Origin: Pseudomonas sp. ABC1
Lineage (GTDB): Bacteria; Pseudomonadota; Gammaproteobacteria; Pseudomonadales; Pseudomonadaceae
Direction: 5' to 3'
Assembly (NCBI RefSeq): GCF_013395055.1
Contig: NZ_CP058349.1
Location: 3,967,501 to 4,031,500, forward strand
Length of the DNA stretch: 64,000 bases
In this document: positions 16,334-26,024 of the stretch, piece after piece
Layout: each line of letters starts with the position of its first letter
Numbering within the stretch: position 1 is the stretch's first letter
Program-made: the position numbers and the translations under genes
The notes under the pieces: generated by a model
The model's database searches: none
What the model was told of the DNA's origin: nothing
The model's input: the letters and a program-made list of their open reading frames with translations, nothing else

Positions 16334-19300
16334 ATGAGCCTCCTGGACGGTAGTATCCCCGCTGAACTAAGAAACGAAATCAACTCGCACAGAGCGAAGT
16401 TAGCAGCCTTCTTTAACGGGAATGCCAAAGCCAACCCTTCGGTGAGTTTTGCGAATGATGGTACTGGCTTTGGCAAGTCATACAACGTGTTCGATCAGTT
16501 CGTCGAGCACTCGGCAGAGCGGTGTGAGCGTGGCGGCCATCGCAACCTGTTCTTCATTACTCCGCACAAGGCTCAAATAGACGTTTCTAAGGTGACTCAA
16601 GAGAAAGCCGCTACGCGTGGCGTCAGCATCCTGAGTTTCCTAGCCGAGCAAGACTTGTCCGACCTCAACTTCGTCGGTTGGGTGTCGAAGGTGCGCAATG
16701 AAGACCTGTACCTCGGCTGGATAAAGGCTTTCAAAGCCGGCTATTACCAGGAGGCGATTGGCGAGCTGGACAATGCGGTTAGTGGGCTCAAGGCTACTGA
16801 GTCTGAACGAGCGCGGTATATCAAATCGGGTATCGCCGACTTTTTGCGCGAAGTTGAGCTGGAGCGACGGGTTAATCTCTCCAAACAGCGTCTGCTCCAT
16901 GCGCTTCAGGACTTAGCCAAGGCCGTTATCCAAGAGAAGGTCGACGATCGATTCGTGACCACGCAACGACTTTTTCAGCTCGCCGGTAATGATCGAGAGC
17001 GCGCGAAGATCCAGGTCATCGACCATGTATTACCCTTCGAGCGAGCCAAGGTCGGCCCGACTATTTTCATCGCCACCACCGCTCGATTTCTCAAACGCGC
17101 GTTTATCGTGTACCTCGACAAGAAACGAGAGCCGAATATCAAGAAGCTGAGCTTTGATGCAATCCTGGGGGCTAAACGGCCGCCTACGGATGCTGAGCAG
17201 GAGGAAATTGCCCCGATCGGAGAGGCCTGTAGTCTGCCCCACGGCGAGCAAATTGCTTACTTGAGGGATGGCTTCTTCATCCGTGACGATTCCAACTACT
17301 TCAAGGAGCACGGGATCACCTTTAACTTGGTCGTAGATGAAGAGCACGATAGCTACGATCGGATCTTCGAGGAGAGCAAGAAGAAGCTGGTCAGTGAGAG
17401 AGTTAAACCGCCTCATGTCATTGCCGGTCTTCACCGTCTGATGGAGACGATCACGGCAGAGTATGGCCCAGATGATGATGAGCCCATCGCGTTCAACGAA
17501 ACAGTTGACCTGATGAATGATTTCCGGCGGCACTACGAACAGGACTGCGAAACCAGTGTAGGTCTGGATGACATCCTTCAGATGTGCTCTGGGAATGTGG
17601 GTCATATTACGATCAACAACCGTGACGTTGAGCAAATCCTTGCACTGTCACGGAATATCTTCAGCTTGACGCCTCGGCGCTTCTACAACGAGGAAGCGCT
17701 AAAAAGAATCCGCATGCGTTCAGTCTGCGGAAAGAGCGAGATTCGTCTGTACTTTGATGATGGCGCTCCGTGCACCGATCCGACCCTACATGACTTCCTG
17801 CAGGTCATGCTCTGTGCGCTCTATGCATGCTCCAAAATTTCTCAGGACAGCCCTCTGCAGCATCTGCTGGAGTTGGGTGAGGATGCTACTCAGAACGCCC
17901 CTCTGTCTGAGTTCATCAAGAAGTCTCGCCAACACCGATCCTACGTAGCATCCGTATTCGACCGTGCCAAGGATGCGGAGATCTTTGTTGATGCGTTCTT
18001 CACCTTTTTCGCCCCGAAGATCGTGTTTTCCTTGGTAAAGGTAGGCACGATCCCCTTCGGTGGCGACGCAGTGAAGAACCGGGTCTTCGTCGATTTCCAC
18101 ATCGACCTGATCTTGGAGTTGCCCGAGGTCAAGTTGCTTCGAATCCTGCATGGAACCCAGAATAGCGTTATGTGCCTGAGCGCCACGACTGGCTTCAAGG
18201 ATTCCTACTCCGGCAACTTCTCTAGGAAAATGCTCGCTCGCTATGGGGAGGCTGCTCCCAATAACCTTGATGTGCGTGTGGTTCTGCGTTCTCAAGATGA
18301 TGTGTGCGCGATGGCAGATCTTCGAGATGCCCGCGCCAAGGCCAGAACGGTGGAAATCAGGCCCTTCCACAATACGTCTGCCGATCACGTCAGCGGTCTG
18401 CGGGATGAACCGACGTTCAAGAGTGCATACAGATTTTGGTCAGGTCTGCTGCTCCCACCTGGCTACCACGAAAACAAGTATCGAATGTCTGCATATCGCA
18501 GGCAGATCGAGGCAATGCTCATGGCGGCTTGGGATGAGAAGAACACCTTCGTTCTTTCCCTCAATAATCGCTTTGCGGAGCTCTTCAAGAACCTGTTCGC
18601 ACAAGATAGTAATGGCCAACTTCGAGGGCTCAGCCGGCTCTATCAAGATAAGATATTCGAGCTCAAACCCTTTGAGGGCAAAACTAAGATTAGGGTCATC
18701 CTCTTCAGTGCTCAGCTGGCGAGGGAGATCGACATCGACAAGTATCTCAAGGTAGATGCTGATACACGGATCTGCTTGATCTCTGCCTATGGCAGCGCCG
18801 GCACCGGCCTGAATCTGTTCGTAGAGCGGGCAGAAGACAACTTCTACCAGGACTTTGATCGTCTGGTGTTGGTGAATACCCCTTTCTACAGCGCGATCCG
18901 TGAGAAAGACACTGGCCTCAATACAGTTAAAAATCACATCCTTTTGCTCAAGCACATCTCATCGGGGGCGAGCGAGGCTATTCGATTGGCAGAGTTCGAT
19001 TCCAATCTGATGCAGCCTAAGAACCGACGTATTCTGAATCAGGAACACGATCTGGCGGTTCTCAAGGCGATCATTCAGGCTGTAGGGCGAGTCGAGCGGC
19101 GTGACAGCTATCTCCATAGCGAGATTTTTTTGCCCAGTGACGTCATTGATGATCTGGTGGTGCGCTATAGCCAGCTTCGCCGAAACGGTAACGACTTGCT
19201 CATTAACAGCCTCTCGTTGCTGAATCATAGACTCATGCAATTCTGCCTGGAGGAAGCAGAAAGCCGATGTTTCGCAACCAGGGAAGAGCGTGAGAAGTTC

Positions 19301-20251
19301 ACCGCTACTGTGGCTAGCGCAGCCGGTGATATCGAGGACTTCTTCAAAGGAGCATTCCGCAGCAAGATTCTGAGAAGCGCGCGTGAAGGCAATCGTGATG
19401 CGATGTCGTTCAACGAGATGCTTAGATTGCCGGAGAGCATTACCGCCCCGGAAAAGTACCTAAGCATGCTGCTGTCATCACCGTTGGTGAAGGCCTCCAC
19501 ATACTACCAGGAGGTCATCAGCGCTTTTTACTTACCGAAGCAAATCACAGATCGGATCACTGTCTGCACTACCTCGGAGAGCTCCCTTCACCTCAGCGAT
19601 CTATTGCACGGGCAGACCGTCTACCAGCCAGGAAAATGGCTTGTGCCCGACTACGTGCGTGCTGATGGCGAAAATCGCGATGAGGGCCCTGGGATCATCA
19701 ACATGGCATGCAATATGGCCAACGGCGGGATTGATGTGCATCTGCCGAATCCTGCGCTGATCCCTTTGTTGAAGGGGAATGTCGGGGAATTTATTTTCTC
19801 GAAAGTGCTATCCGCACTTGGCGTTTCGCCGCTGAGCTTGGATGAGTTGGTCGATCTGCTGGGGCCTGCAGTATACGAGCGCTATGACACCTATGTTCAT
19901 GATGAAAACACCCTGATCTGCATTGATGTGAAGCGCTGGTCGGGAAGCCTGGCAAACGAAGACCTATCTCTGAAAACCCTGCGCAGTGCTGAAACCAAAA
20001 GAAAGGAAATTTCCGAGTTGTGTGAACGCCTGAATCTGAAACCACGTTTCCTCTACGTCAACACACAACCCGACGACAACAGCCTGAATGCTGAACGCGA
20101 GTTTAATGCCGGGGAGTCCATTCATTTTCTGAACGCCTTCAAGAAAATCACTCAGTACGTACCTCTCACAGGCACGACACGCATGCACAGAGTCGATGAC
20201 CGCTTGATGATCAATCCCACTTTGGTACAGCTGCTAAGGAACGCGCAATGA
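16334..20251 (+). CDS. ddmD: DdmD-like SF2 helicase with C-terminal PD-(D/E)XK nuclease
   Basis: The 1305-residue protein has an AAGGAA site before the ATG. Helicase motifs appear in order: GTGFGKS (motif I, about residue 43), VVDEEHDSY (motif II, about 332), CLSATTG (motif III, about 613), GSAGTGLNL (motif V, about 820) and QAVGRVERRD (motif VI, about 915). The C-terminus carries a PD-(D/E)XK-like arrangement: GNVGEFIF (Glu about 1151), then YDTYV and ICIDVKRW (D-x-K about 1198-1200). DdmD of Vibrio cholerae has this helicase-plus-nuclease layout and is loaded by the Argonaute DdmE to destroy plasmids. The next gene, overlapping by 4 nt, has DdmE size. Assignment rests on architecture and pairing, not alignment. 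Confidence 0.72.
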   Translation: MSLLDGSIPAELRNEINSHRAKLAAFFNGNAKANPSVSFANDGTGFGKSYNVFDQFVEHSAERCERGGHRNLFFITPHKAQIDVSKVTQEKAATRGVSILSFLAEQDLSDLNFVGWVSKVRNEDLYLGWIKAFKAGYYQEAIGELDNAVSGLKATESERARYIKSGIADFLREVELERRVNLSKQRLLHALQDLAKAVIQEKVDDRFVTTQRLFQLAGNDRERAKIQVIDHVLPFERAKVGPTIFIATTARFLKRAFIVYLDKKREPNIKKLSFDAILGAKRPPTDAEQEEIAPIGEACSLPHGEQIAYLRDGFFIRDDSNYFKEHGITFNLVVDEEHDSYDRIFEESKKKLVSERVKPPHVIAGLHRLMETITAEYGPDDDEPIAFNETVDLMNDFRRHYEQDCETSVGLDDILQMCSGNVGHITINNRDVEQILALSRNIFSLTPRRFYNEEALKRIRMRSVCGKSEIRLYFDDGAPCTDPTLHDFLQVMLCALYACSKISQDSPLQHLLELGEDATQNAPLSEFIKKSRQHRSYVASVFDRAKDAEIFVDAFFTFFAPKIVFSLVKVGTIPFGGDAVKNRVFVDFHIDLILELPEVKLLRILHGTQNSVMCLSATTGFKDSYSGNFSRKMLARYGEAAPNNLDVRVVLRSQDDVCAMADLRDARAKARTVEIRPFHNTSADHVSGLRDEPTFKSAYRFWSGLLLPPGYHENKYRMSAYRRQIEAMLMAAWDEKNTFVLSLNNRFAELFKNLFAQDSNGQLRGLSRLYQDKIFELKPFEGKTKIRVILFSAQLAREIDIDKYLKVDADTRICLISAYGSAGTGLNLFVERAEDNFYQDFDRLVLVNTPFYSAIREKDTGLNTVKNHILLLKHISSGASEAIRLAEFDSNLMQPKNRRILNQEHDLAVLKAIIQAVGRVERRDSYLHSEIFLPSDVIDDLVVRYSQLRRNGNDLLINSLSLLNHRLMQFCLEEAESRCFATREEREKFTATVASAAGDIEDFFKGAFRSKILRSAREGNRDAMSFNEMLRLPESITAPEKYLSMLLSSPLVKASTYYQEVISAFYLPKQITDRITVCTTSESSLHLSDLLHGQTVYQPGKWLVPDYVRADGENRDEGPGIINMACNMANGGIDVHLPNPALIPLLKGNVGEFIFSKVLSALGVSPLSLDELVDLLGPAVYERYDTYVHDENTLICIDVKRWSGSLANEDLSLKTLRSAETKRKEISELCERLNLKPRFLYVNTQPDDNSLNAEREFNAGESIHFLNAFKKITQYVPLTGTTRMHRVDDRLMINPTLVQLLRNAQ

Positions 20252-22332
20252 CCCTATTCAATCTTCTGGAGTCTGGTACCGCCGCGAAGGCGCGCACGAA
20301 CATGCTGCGTCTGCCTGGCGACCTTGAGGGCATCATCGATCGCTTGTCGGCTCCCAGCGAGGGGATTGGTCACATTCAGGCAGCAGTTGTCGAAGTCACC
20401 AGGAGAGCCGGAGAAGAAGCTGCTGCGTATTACCAACGAGTCGACTCGACCATCAAGGATTTTATTCGCAAAACCCTCGGTATTCCCGACTCGACGCAGG
20501 TGCACTACAGCAAATTTAACGGCAGAAAAGGGCTATTCGGCTTTTTCTACCTCAGTACTCTGGTATCAGCGCCTGGCCAAGTTCGCCAGGTGATTGCTGA
20601 ATACTCACTCAATCCCAGTTATGCGATTCAGGCGCTGCTGGATTTGAAGCTCAAGCTTTCGTACCTATCGGACGTTAACAAAAATTACGAGATAGCTCCA
20701 GTTGAGTACAACGCGGATCTGTATATTGGGCTTGTGCTTAGCCGTACTGCCAGAAATGGCACTAGCGTGTTTGAGGCCCTGGAGTACGATCTGTACTTCT
20801 CCAAAGAGCAAGAGCTCGTCGTTACCTTAAAACGAGCTGTTATGGAGTGCACTCCATCCCAGAACACCGTGAGTAGACCATTCACTGATTCTGGCATGCT
20901 GATGTTCGATTGGGCTGGTAAGCGCTTTCAGCGCTCTCGGTCACTCAGTGCAACCACCAACAGTGATCGCAACTACATGGCGTTTGCCACAGGCAACCCC
21001 AACGCGAAAGCGCTCGACCAGTATCACAACAGCATTAACTACCATCAGACTGACTGCCTGAACCGTCTGGAGCGGTTGCTGGAGCATGCTGACGTTGAGT
21101 TCAGTCCTGTTGTTTATGAGGCCACGCACCAAGTCAAAGCCTTCTTGGAAGGGCTTCCGACCATGTCTAATCCGCTCTGGTTACTCGATACGGCCAAGAG
21201 CCCTTCGGATAACCAGGCCTGGCTCAGCGCGATCGCTACGCTGGCTAGCAAGTTTGGTGCGTCCAGGGTGGTGGCCGCTGACAGCCTACCGGCACCCACT
21301 GCGCTTGAGGTGGGCTCTACGAACTACCTCGTTGTCAATGAGAAGGTCAAGACTCCAGGTGGGAGCAAAAATGGCTCTAGCATCCTCAAAACCAATGCCG
21401 AAGGCGATAAGTCGTACAACAGCTTCTGGCAGGCTCTCAACGCTCAACAGCGCAACCCGGATGCAGAATTTGATTACTACACATCAGTAAAGCTGCATCG
21501 CTTCACCGCGGCGGTCGACTTGATCTGTCAGGGCTTTGATGTAGTCCCTAAAAAGCGCTTATCGGAAGCGGCTATCGAAAAGAGCCTGCAGGAACTGGCT
21601 CTGAAAGAGTCCATTTTCAGAGACAAGGCTCTGACAATCAGCGGTGCGAAATTGCCGATGCATTCGCTACAACTGGTTAGCTGCAGAAGGGACTGGAATG
21701 AGAATGTCTACATTCAGGTTCTCGATATAGCTGTCGGTGGCGAGACGATCAAAATCGAAAGCTCTCGTCGATTTGACGAGAGCTCTAAAGGCGAGTTCAA
21801 CCACGAATTCAAGCAGCTCGGTACAGTTTTTGGGAAGGACGGCACGAAAGCGTTCGATGCCCTCTGGAACAGCGCATTTCTGATCCGCGACAAGCGCTCT
21901 AACACCTGGCTGAACGCCTACAACACCCTTCGGGTTCCCGCCATCATCGGGAATACCCTTTTCGACAACCAGGAACGTCAAGATAGCGGTATTTCCCCTT
22001 CGCGCGAGGTTGCTGTCGAAAAGGCTTCACTTCCGTACTATCTGACGCCGACCAAGCAGAAACAGCGCCATAGCATCTTTATCCAAGACAATGGTGTAGA
22101 CGGTGCGTGGTACTTTGTTTCGTCTAACAAAGCGGCCAATAACACTATTGCGAAGCAAAGCCTTGCTTATAACGTCGTTGTTACCGGTGAGAATGGTGTC
22201 CGGATTCCAGTGCTGACCCATCCGCTCGGCGAACTGTTCTTTTCCACCTTTACCTACGACATCGTGAAGCTCCGAGAGTCGGCCAAGAGCTCAATTCTTC
22301 AGAAGATTGTGGAACTCTATCTGCATAACTAG
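20248..22332 (+). CDS. ddmE: Putative DdmE-like prokaryotic Argonaute
   Basis: The 694-residue protein starts within the 4-nt overlap with the helicase-nuclease gene. The length matches DdmE, the catalytically inactive long Argonaute that uses DNA guides to mark plasmid DNA and recruits DdmD. I cannot point to a clear PIWI catalytic tetrad, as expected for an inactive member. The alternating strand/helix composition and a final PLGELFFSTFTYDIVKLRES segment are compatible with a PIWI fold, but this is weak. The main support is the partner gene and the placement of a type I RM operon directly downstream, which resembles my recollection of the V. cholerae VPI-2 ddmDE locus. Alternatively it is an unrelated partner of the helicase. 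Confidence 0.6.
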   Translation: MTLFNLLESGTAAKARTNMLRLPGDLEGIIDRLSAPSEGIGHIQAAVVEVTRRAGEEAAAYYQRVDSTIKDFIRKTLGIPDSTQVHYSKFNGRKGLFGFFYLSTLVSAPGQVRQVIAEYSLNPSYAIQALLDLKLKLSYLSDVNKNYEIAPVEYNADLYIGLVLSRTARNGTSVFEALEYDLYFSKEQELVVTLKRAVMECTPSQNTVSRPFTDSGMLMFDWAGKRFQRSRSLSATTNSDRNYMAFATGNPNAKALDQYHNSINYHQTDCLNRLERLLEHADVEFSPVVYEATHQVKAFLEGLPTMSNPLWLLDTAKSPSDNQAWLSAIATLASKFGASRVVAADSLPAPTALEVGSTNYLVVNEKVKTPGGSKNGSSILKTNAEGDKSYNSFWQALNAQQRNPDAEFDYYTSVKLHRFTAAVDLICQGFDVVPKKRLSEAAIEKSLQELALKESIFRDKALTISGAKLPMHSLQLVSCRRDWNENVYIQVLDIAVGGETIKIESSRRFDESSKGEFNHEFKQLGTVFGKDGTKAFDALWNSAFLIRDKRSNTWLNAYNTLRVPAIIGNTLFDNQERQDSGISPSREVAVEKASLPYYLTPTKQKQRHSIFIQDNGVDGAWYFVSSNKAANNTIAKQSLAYNVVVTGENGVRIPVLTHPLGELFFSTFTYDIVKLRESAKSSILQKIVELYLHN

Positions 22333-22771
22333 CAGTCGCGATTCACTTCACCATCAAACGGGCTAGCTGCGTTACTGCTTTGAGGCGACCTCCTTCCATG
22401 AACTCTACGCGGCAGCCTGGTGAACATCAGTAAGGTGCATGAGGTTGTTGCCGTCTCCTATAGGTGTACACGGGCTTTGCGCAGAGCAACGCCCAGCCTC
22501 TGGTTGCTGGTTCCTTAGGCATGAATGCACCAATAAGCCGACCATGCTGGCAAAAAGCTGTGAGTCTGGCTTTACCCGTCCTCAGCCAATGGATAAGGTG
22601 ACGGGCATCACAGCATGGCAGGCCGCGGTATCCCAGGGATGGCCCTCCAATCTGTACTGCCCGCTCGGTCAGTACGCTATAAAGTCGTCCCCGTTCGGCT
22701 CAAAGCCTTTTTGCCATTACCGTTTAAGTATCGGCGAGCCCACTGCATAGGGCTCGCATGAGGAGTTATGC
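22333..22771 (+). promoter_or_regulatory. Control region before the hsdM operon with hairpin and 5-codon leader
   Basis: The gap contains a TATAAA box (22678-22683) with only a poor -35. Just before hsdM, GCGAGCCC (22734-22741) pairs perfectly with GGGCTCGC (22750-22757) across an 8-nt loop. Immediately after the hairpin a five-codon reading frame (ATG at 22758, peptide MRSYA) contains the GAGGAG ribosome binding site of hsdM and stops with a TGA that overlaps the hsdM ATG. Hairpin plus coupled leader could tune expression of the methylase and the genes behind it. A weak frame at 22439-22750 has no recognisable product. Confidence 0.4.
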
Positions 22772-24721
22772 ATGACAGATCTGGCCCTGTTACCTCAGGC
22801 CCTGCTTGCCGCCGTGCCTGCCGACGGCAGCATCGGCAACCAGTCGCTGTTCGAGCAATTGCGTGGGCAGTTTTCCGAGGTGTCCGAGGAGCAGTTCTGG
22901 GCGGCGCGCGATGCCCTGATCAAGCAAGGCGTGCTGGTTAAAGGTCGTGGTCGCGGCGGTTCGGTGCTCCGCGCGCAAGCTGCAGGTGGCAGCCTGGCCG
23001 AGCAGACACTGAGAAAATCGCGCGCGAGCTTCGAGCCTACAGCCGCCGCAGAGGCGTCAGCTAAATATGTGGTTGAAGCCGCAGCCTCGGTGAAAAAGGT
23101 TAGGGCGGTCAAGGTGCAGCAGGCCACCAGCATTGAGGCTATGGAGAAGACCCTGTGGGCCACCGCCGACAAGCTGCGCGCCAATATGGACGCCGCCGAA
23201 TACAAGCACATCGTACTTGGGTTGATCTTTCTCAAGTACATTTCCGACAGTTTTGCCGGCCGCCGCGCCGAGCTGGAACGCAAGCTGACTGACGAGAGCG
23301 ACGACTACTACCTGGGCGATGACGACCCGGAGGCGCTCAATGCCGAACTGGAAGACCGCGATTACTACCGTGAGGTCAACGTGTTCTGGGTGCCGGAAGT
23401 GGCGCGCTGGGAGTCGATCCGCGCCGCCGCCAAGCAGGTGGATATCGGCAAGCGCATCGACGAAGCCCTGGCTGCCATCGAGGCGGAAAACCCCAAGCTG
23501 AAGAACATCCTCGACAAACGCTATGCTCGTGCTCAGTTACCAGACGGCAAGCTAGGTGAGCTGGTGGACCTGATCTCCACCATCGGCTTCGGTGACGACG
23601 CTGGCAAGGCGCGCGATTTGCTCGGCCAGGTCTACGAATACTTCCTCGGTCAGTTCGCCAGCGCCGAGGGCAAAAAGGGCGGGCAGTTCTATACCCCGGC
23701 CAGCATTGTGAAAACCCTGGTGGCGGTGCTCAATCCGCACCACGGCAAGGTGTACGACCCCTGCTGCGGCTCGGGTGGCATGTTCGTGCAATCGGAAAAG
23801 TTCATCGAAGCCCACGGCGGAAAACTGGGCGATGTATCCATCTACGGCCAGGAGTCCAACCCCACCACCTGGCGCCTGGCAGCGATGAACCTGGCCATTC
23901 GCGGCATCGACTTCAACCTCGGCAAAGAGCCGGCGGATACCTTTATCCGCAACCAGCATAGCGATCTGCGCGCCGACTTCGTGCTGGCCAACCCGCCGTT
24001 CAATATCAGCGACTGGTGGCACGGCAGCCTGGAAGGCGACCCGCGCTGGGTCTACGGTACTCCGCCGCAGGGCAACGCCAACTACGCATGGCTGCAACAT
24101 ATGCTCTGCCACCTCAAGCCCAGCGGCCGCGCCGGCATCGTGCTGGCCAATGGCTCCATGAGCTCCAGCCAGAACAGCGAAGGCGAGATTCGCCGCGCGA
24201 TGGTCGAGGCCGACGTGGTCGAAGTGATGGTCGCGCTGCCCGGTCAGCTGTTCTTCAATACAACGATTCCTGCCTGTCTGTGGTTCCTTGCCAAGGACAA
24301 GCGTCATGCCCTCAGTACTGGCGGGATCGACCGTAGCGGGCAGGTGCTGTTTATCGACGCGCGCAAGCTCGGCACCAACGTTAGCCGGGTGCAGATTGAA
24401 CTGACCGATGCCGATATCGAACGCATTGCCAGCACCGTGGCGGCCTGGCGCGGTGAGGCTCTGGATGAGGAAGGGCAGGTTGGCGAGTACTCCGATATCC
24501 CAGGCTTCTGCCGCAGCGTCACTCTCAATGAGGTTGCCGAACATAGCCACGTTCTGACGCCGGGCCGCTATGTCGGTGCCGAGGAAGTGGAAGATGACGA
24601 CGAAGCCTTTGCCGAGAAGATGCAGCGGCTGACCAAGCAGCTGGGCGAGCAGATGCACAAGGGCGCGGAACTCGATCAGTTGATCCGGCAGAAGCTAGGG
24701 GGGCTGGGGTATGAGTTCTGA
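22772..24721 (+). CDS. hsdM: Type I restriction-modification DNA methyltransferase subunit
   Basis: The 649-residue protein has the N6-adenine methylase motifs: GQFYTPASIVKTLV, AdoMet-binding motif DPCCGSGGMF (about 329-338) and catalytic NPPF in ANPPFNIS (about 408-413). The helical HsdM N-domain starts near residue 125 (MEKTLWATADKLRANMD). Ahead of it is an extra module of about 75 residues (LFEQLRGQFSEVSEEQFWAA, then LIKQGVLVKGRGRGGSVLRA) that looks like a winged helix, followed by an Ala-rich linker. With HsdS it protects host DNA. The hsdS start overlaps its end by 11 nt. The matching hsdR lies 14.7 kb downstream, after Zorya and McrBC. Confidence 0.95.
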   Translation: MTDLALLPQALLAAVPADGSIGNQSLFEQLRGQFSEVSEEQFWAARDALIKQGVLVKGRGRGGSVLRAQAAGGSLAEQTLRKSRASFEPTAAAEASAKYVVEAAASVKKVRAVKVQQATSIEAMEKTLWATADKLRANMDAAEYKHIVLGLIFLKYISDSFAGRRAELERKLTDESDDYYLGDDDPEALNAELEDRDYYREVNVFWVPEVARWESIRAAAKQVDIGKRIDEALAAIEAENPKLKNILDKRYARAQLPDGKLGELVDLISTIGFGDDAGKARDLLGQVYEYFLGQFASAEGKKGGQFYTPASIVKTLVAVLNPHHGKVYDPCCGSGGMFVQSEKFIEAHGGKLGDVSIYGQESNPTTWRLAAMNLAIRGIDFNLGKEPADTFIRNQHSDLRADFVLANPPFNISDWWHGSLEGDPRWVYGTPPQGNANYAWLQHMLCHLKPSGRAGIVLANGSMSSSQNSEGEIRRAMVEADVVEVMVALPGQLFFNTTIPACLWFLAKDKRHALSTGGIDRSGQVLFIDARKLGTNVSRVQIELTDADIERIASTVAAWRGEALDEEGQVGEYSDIPGFCRSVTLNEVAEHSHVLTPGRYVGAEEVEDDDEAFAEKMQRLTKQLGEQMHKGAELDQLIRQKLGGLGYEF

Positions 24722-26024
24722 TTGGAGGTGTATTTCGCTTAAGGATGCCGTGGAGTTCATTGTTGATAATCGTGGTAGAACTGCCCCGATAGTAGAGAAG
24801 GGAATAGCTCTAATCGCCACTAATTGCGTCAATAACAAATATCTTTACCCTCAAAAGCTGAATCTCCGCTATGTTGGTCAACAGATTTACGATACATGGT
24901 TTCGTGCACATCCGAAGCCAGGAGACATAATTCTGACAAATAAGGGTAGTCAGAATGGAGCTGTTTGCCTTGTCCCTAATCCTGTAGATTTTTGCATCGC
25001 GCAGGATATGGTCGCACTAAGGGCTGACGCTAAGAAACTGTACCCGTTGTACTTGTTTGCAGCACTTCGCTCGGATCTTGTTCAGCAGAGAATTAGGGCG
25101 TTGAATGTAGATGCCGTCATTCCTCATCTTAAGAAAACGGATTTTGACAAACTGTTAATCCCGCTTCCAGGTTCTGAAATACAGCGCTGGGTTGGAGACT
25201 GTTACTTCCAGTTGAGTAGCCGTATTGAATTACTTCGAGAGACTAACGCCACCCTGGAAGCAATCGCTCAGGCGCTGTTCAAGTCCTGGTTCGTCGATTT
25301 CGACCCCGTGCGCGCCAAGGCTGAAGGCCGCCAGCCGGAAGGTATGGACGCCACCAGCACCGCCCTGTTCCCCGATAGCTTCGAAGAGTCCGAGCTGGGC
25401 TTGGTGCCGAAGGGGTGGGCCTGTGGTGCATTATCCGACCTAGCCAATCTGAACCCTGAGTCTTGGACAGCCAAGACTCGACCCGAGACAGTGGCATATG
25501 TGGATCTGGCTAATGCTAAAGAAAACGTGATTGCAGAGATCGCGGACTATCGCTTTGATGATGCTCCAAGTCGAGCGCGTCGCGTTCTGCGTGACGGTGA
25601 CACAATTATTGGCACTGTGCGTCCCGGGAATAGGTCGTTCGCTTTTATTGCCAACGCAGCAAAGAATTTTACGGGTAGTACCGGGTTCGCAGTTTTACGA
25701 CCGAAAAGCAGTGAGAGCATGGAGTTTGTCTACTTGGCGGCAACTTCGGACGCCAATATTGAATACTTAACTCATATTGCAGATGGTGGTGCCTACCCAG
25801 CTATACGGCCAGAGGTAGTGGCTGGTCTGGCTACGACGATTCCACCTACTCAGATCCTGCTTGCATTCCATCAGATCGCTAAACCGCTGTTTGCAAGTCT
25901 TGCGGGAAATCATGAACAGGCCCAAACCCTCACCCAACTCCGCGACACCCTTTTGTCCCGCTTGATCTCCGGCCAGCTGCGCCTGCCAGAAGCTGAGCGT
26001 GTCGTTGAGGCGGTGTTGGCATGA
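24711..26024 (+). CDS. hsdS: Type I restriction-modification specificity subunit
   Basis: The 437-residue protein has the usual two target-recognition domains and two conserved helices. TRD1 spans roughly residues 1-165, the central spacer is ATLEAIAQALFKSWFVDFDP (about 181-200), TRD2 spans about 225-390, and the distal spacer is TQLRDTLLSRLISGQLRLPE. TRD1 DNA (24720-25240) is clearly more AT-rich than hsdM and the spacer, a common sign of TRD swapping between strains. It determines the bipartite recognition sequence, which cannot be predicted here. The stop overlaps the following nuclease-like gene by 4 nt. Confidence 0.93.
   Translation: MSSDWRCISLKDAVEFIVDNRGRTAPIVEKGIALIATNCVNNKYLYPQKLNLRYVGQQIYDTWFRAHPKPGDIILTNKGSQNGAVCLVPNPVDFCIAQDMVALRADAKKLYPLYLFAALRSDLVQQRIRALNVDAVIPHLKKTDFDKLLIPLPGSEIQRWVGDCYFQLSSRIELLRETNATLEAIAQALFKSWFVDFDPVRAKAEGRQPEGMDATSTALFPDSFEESELGLVPKGWACGALSDLANLNPESWTAKTRPETVAYVDLANAKENVIAEIADYRFDDAPSRARRVLRDGDTIIGTVRPGNRSFAFIANAAKNFTGSTGFAVLRPKSSESMEFVYLAATSDANIEYLTHIADGGAYPAIRPEVVAGLATTIPPTQILLAFHQIAKPLFASLAGNHEQAQTLTQLRDTLLSRLISGQLRLPEAERVVEAVLA

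Noticed and set aside
22439..22750. A 103-codon frame before hsdM
   Set aside because: Composition is unlike a protein (many Cys, Pro and Ser in irregular order), and it overlaps the hairpin and presumed promoter of hsdM.
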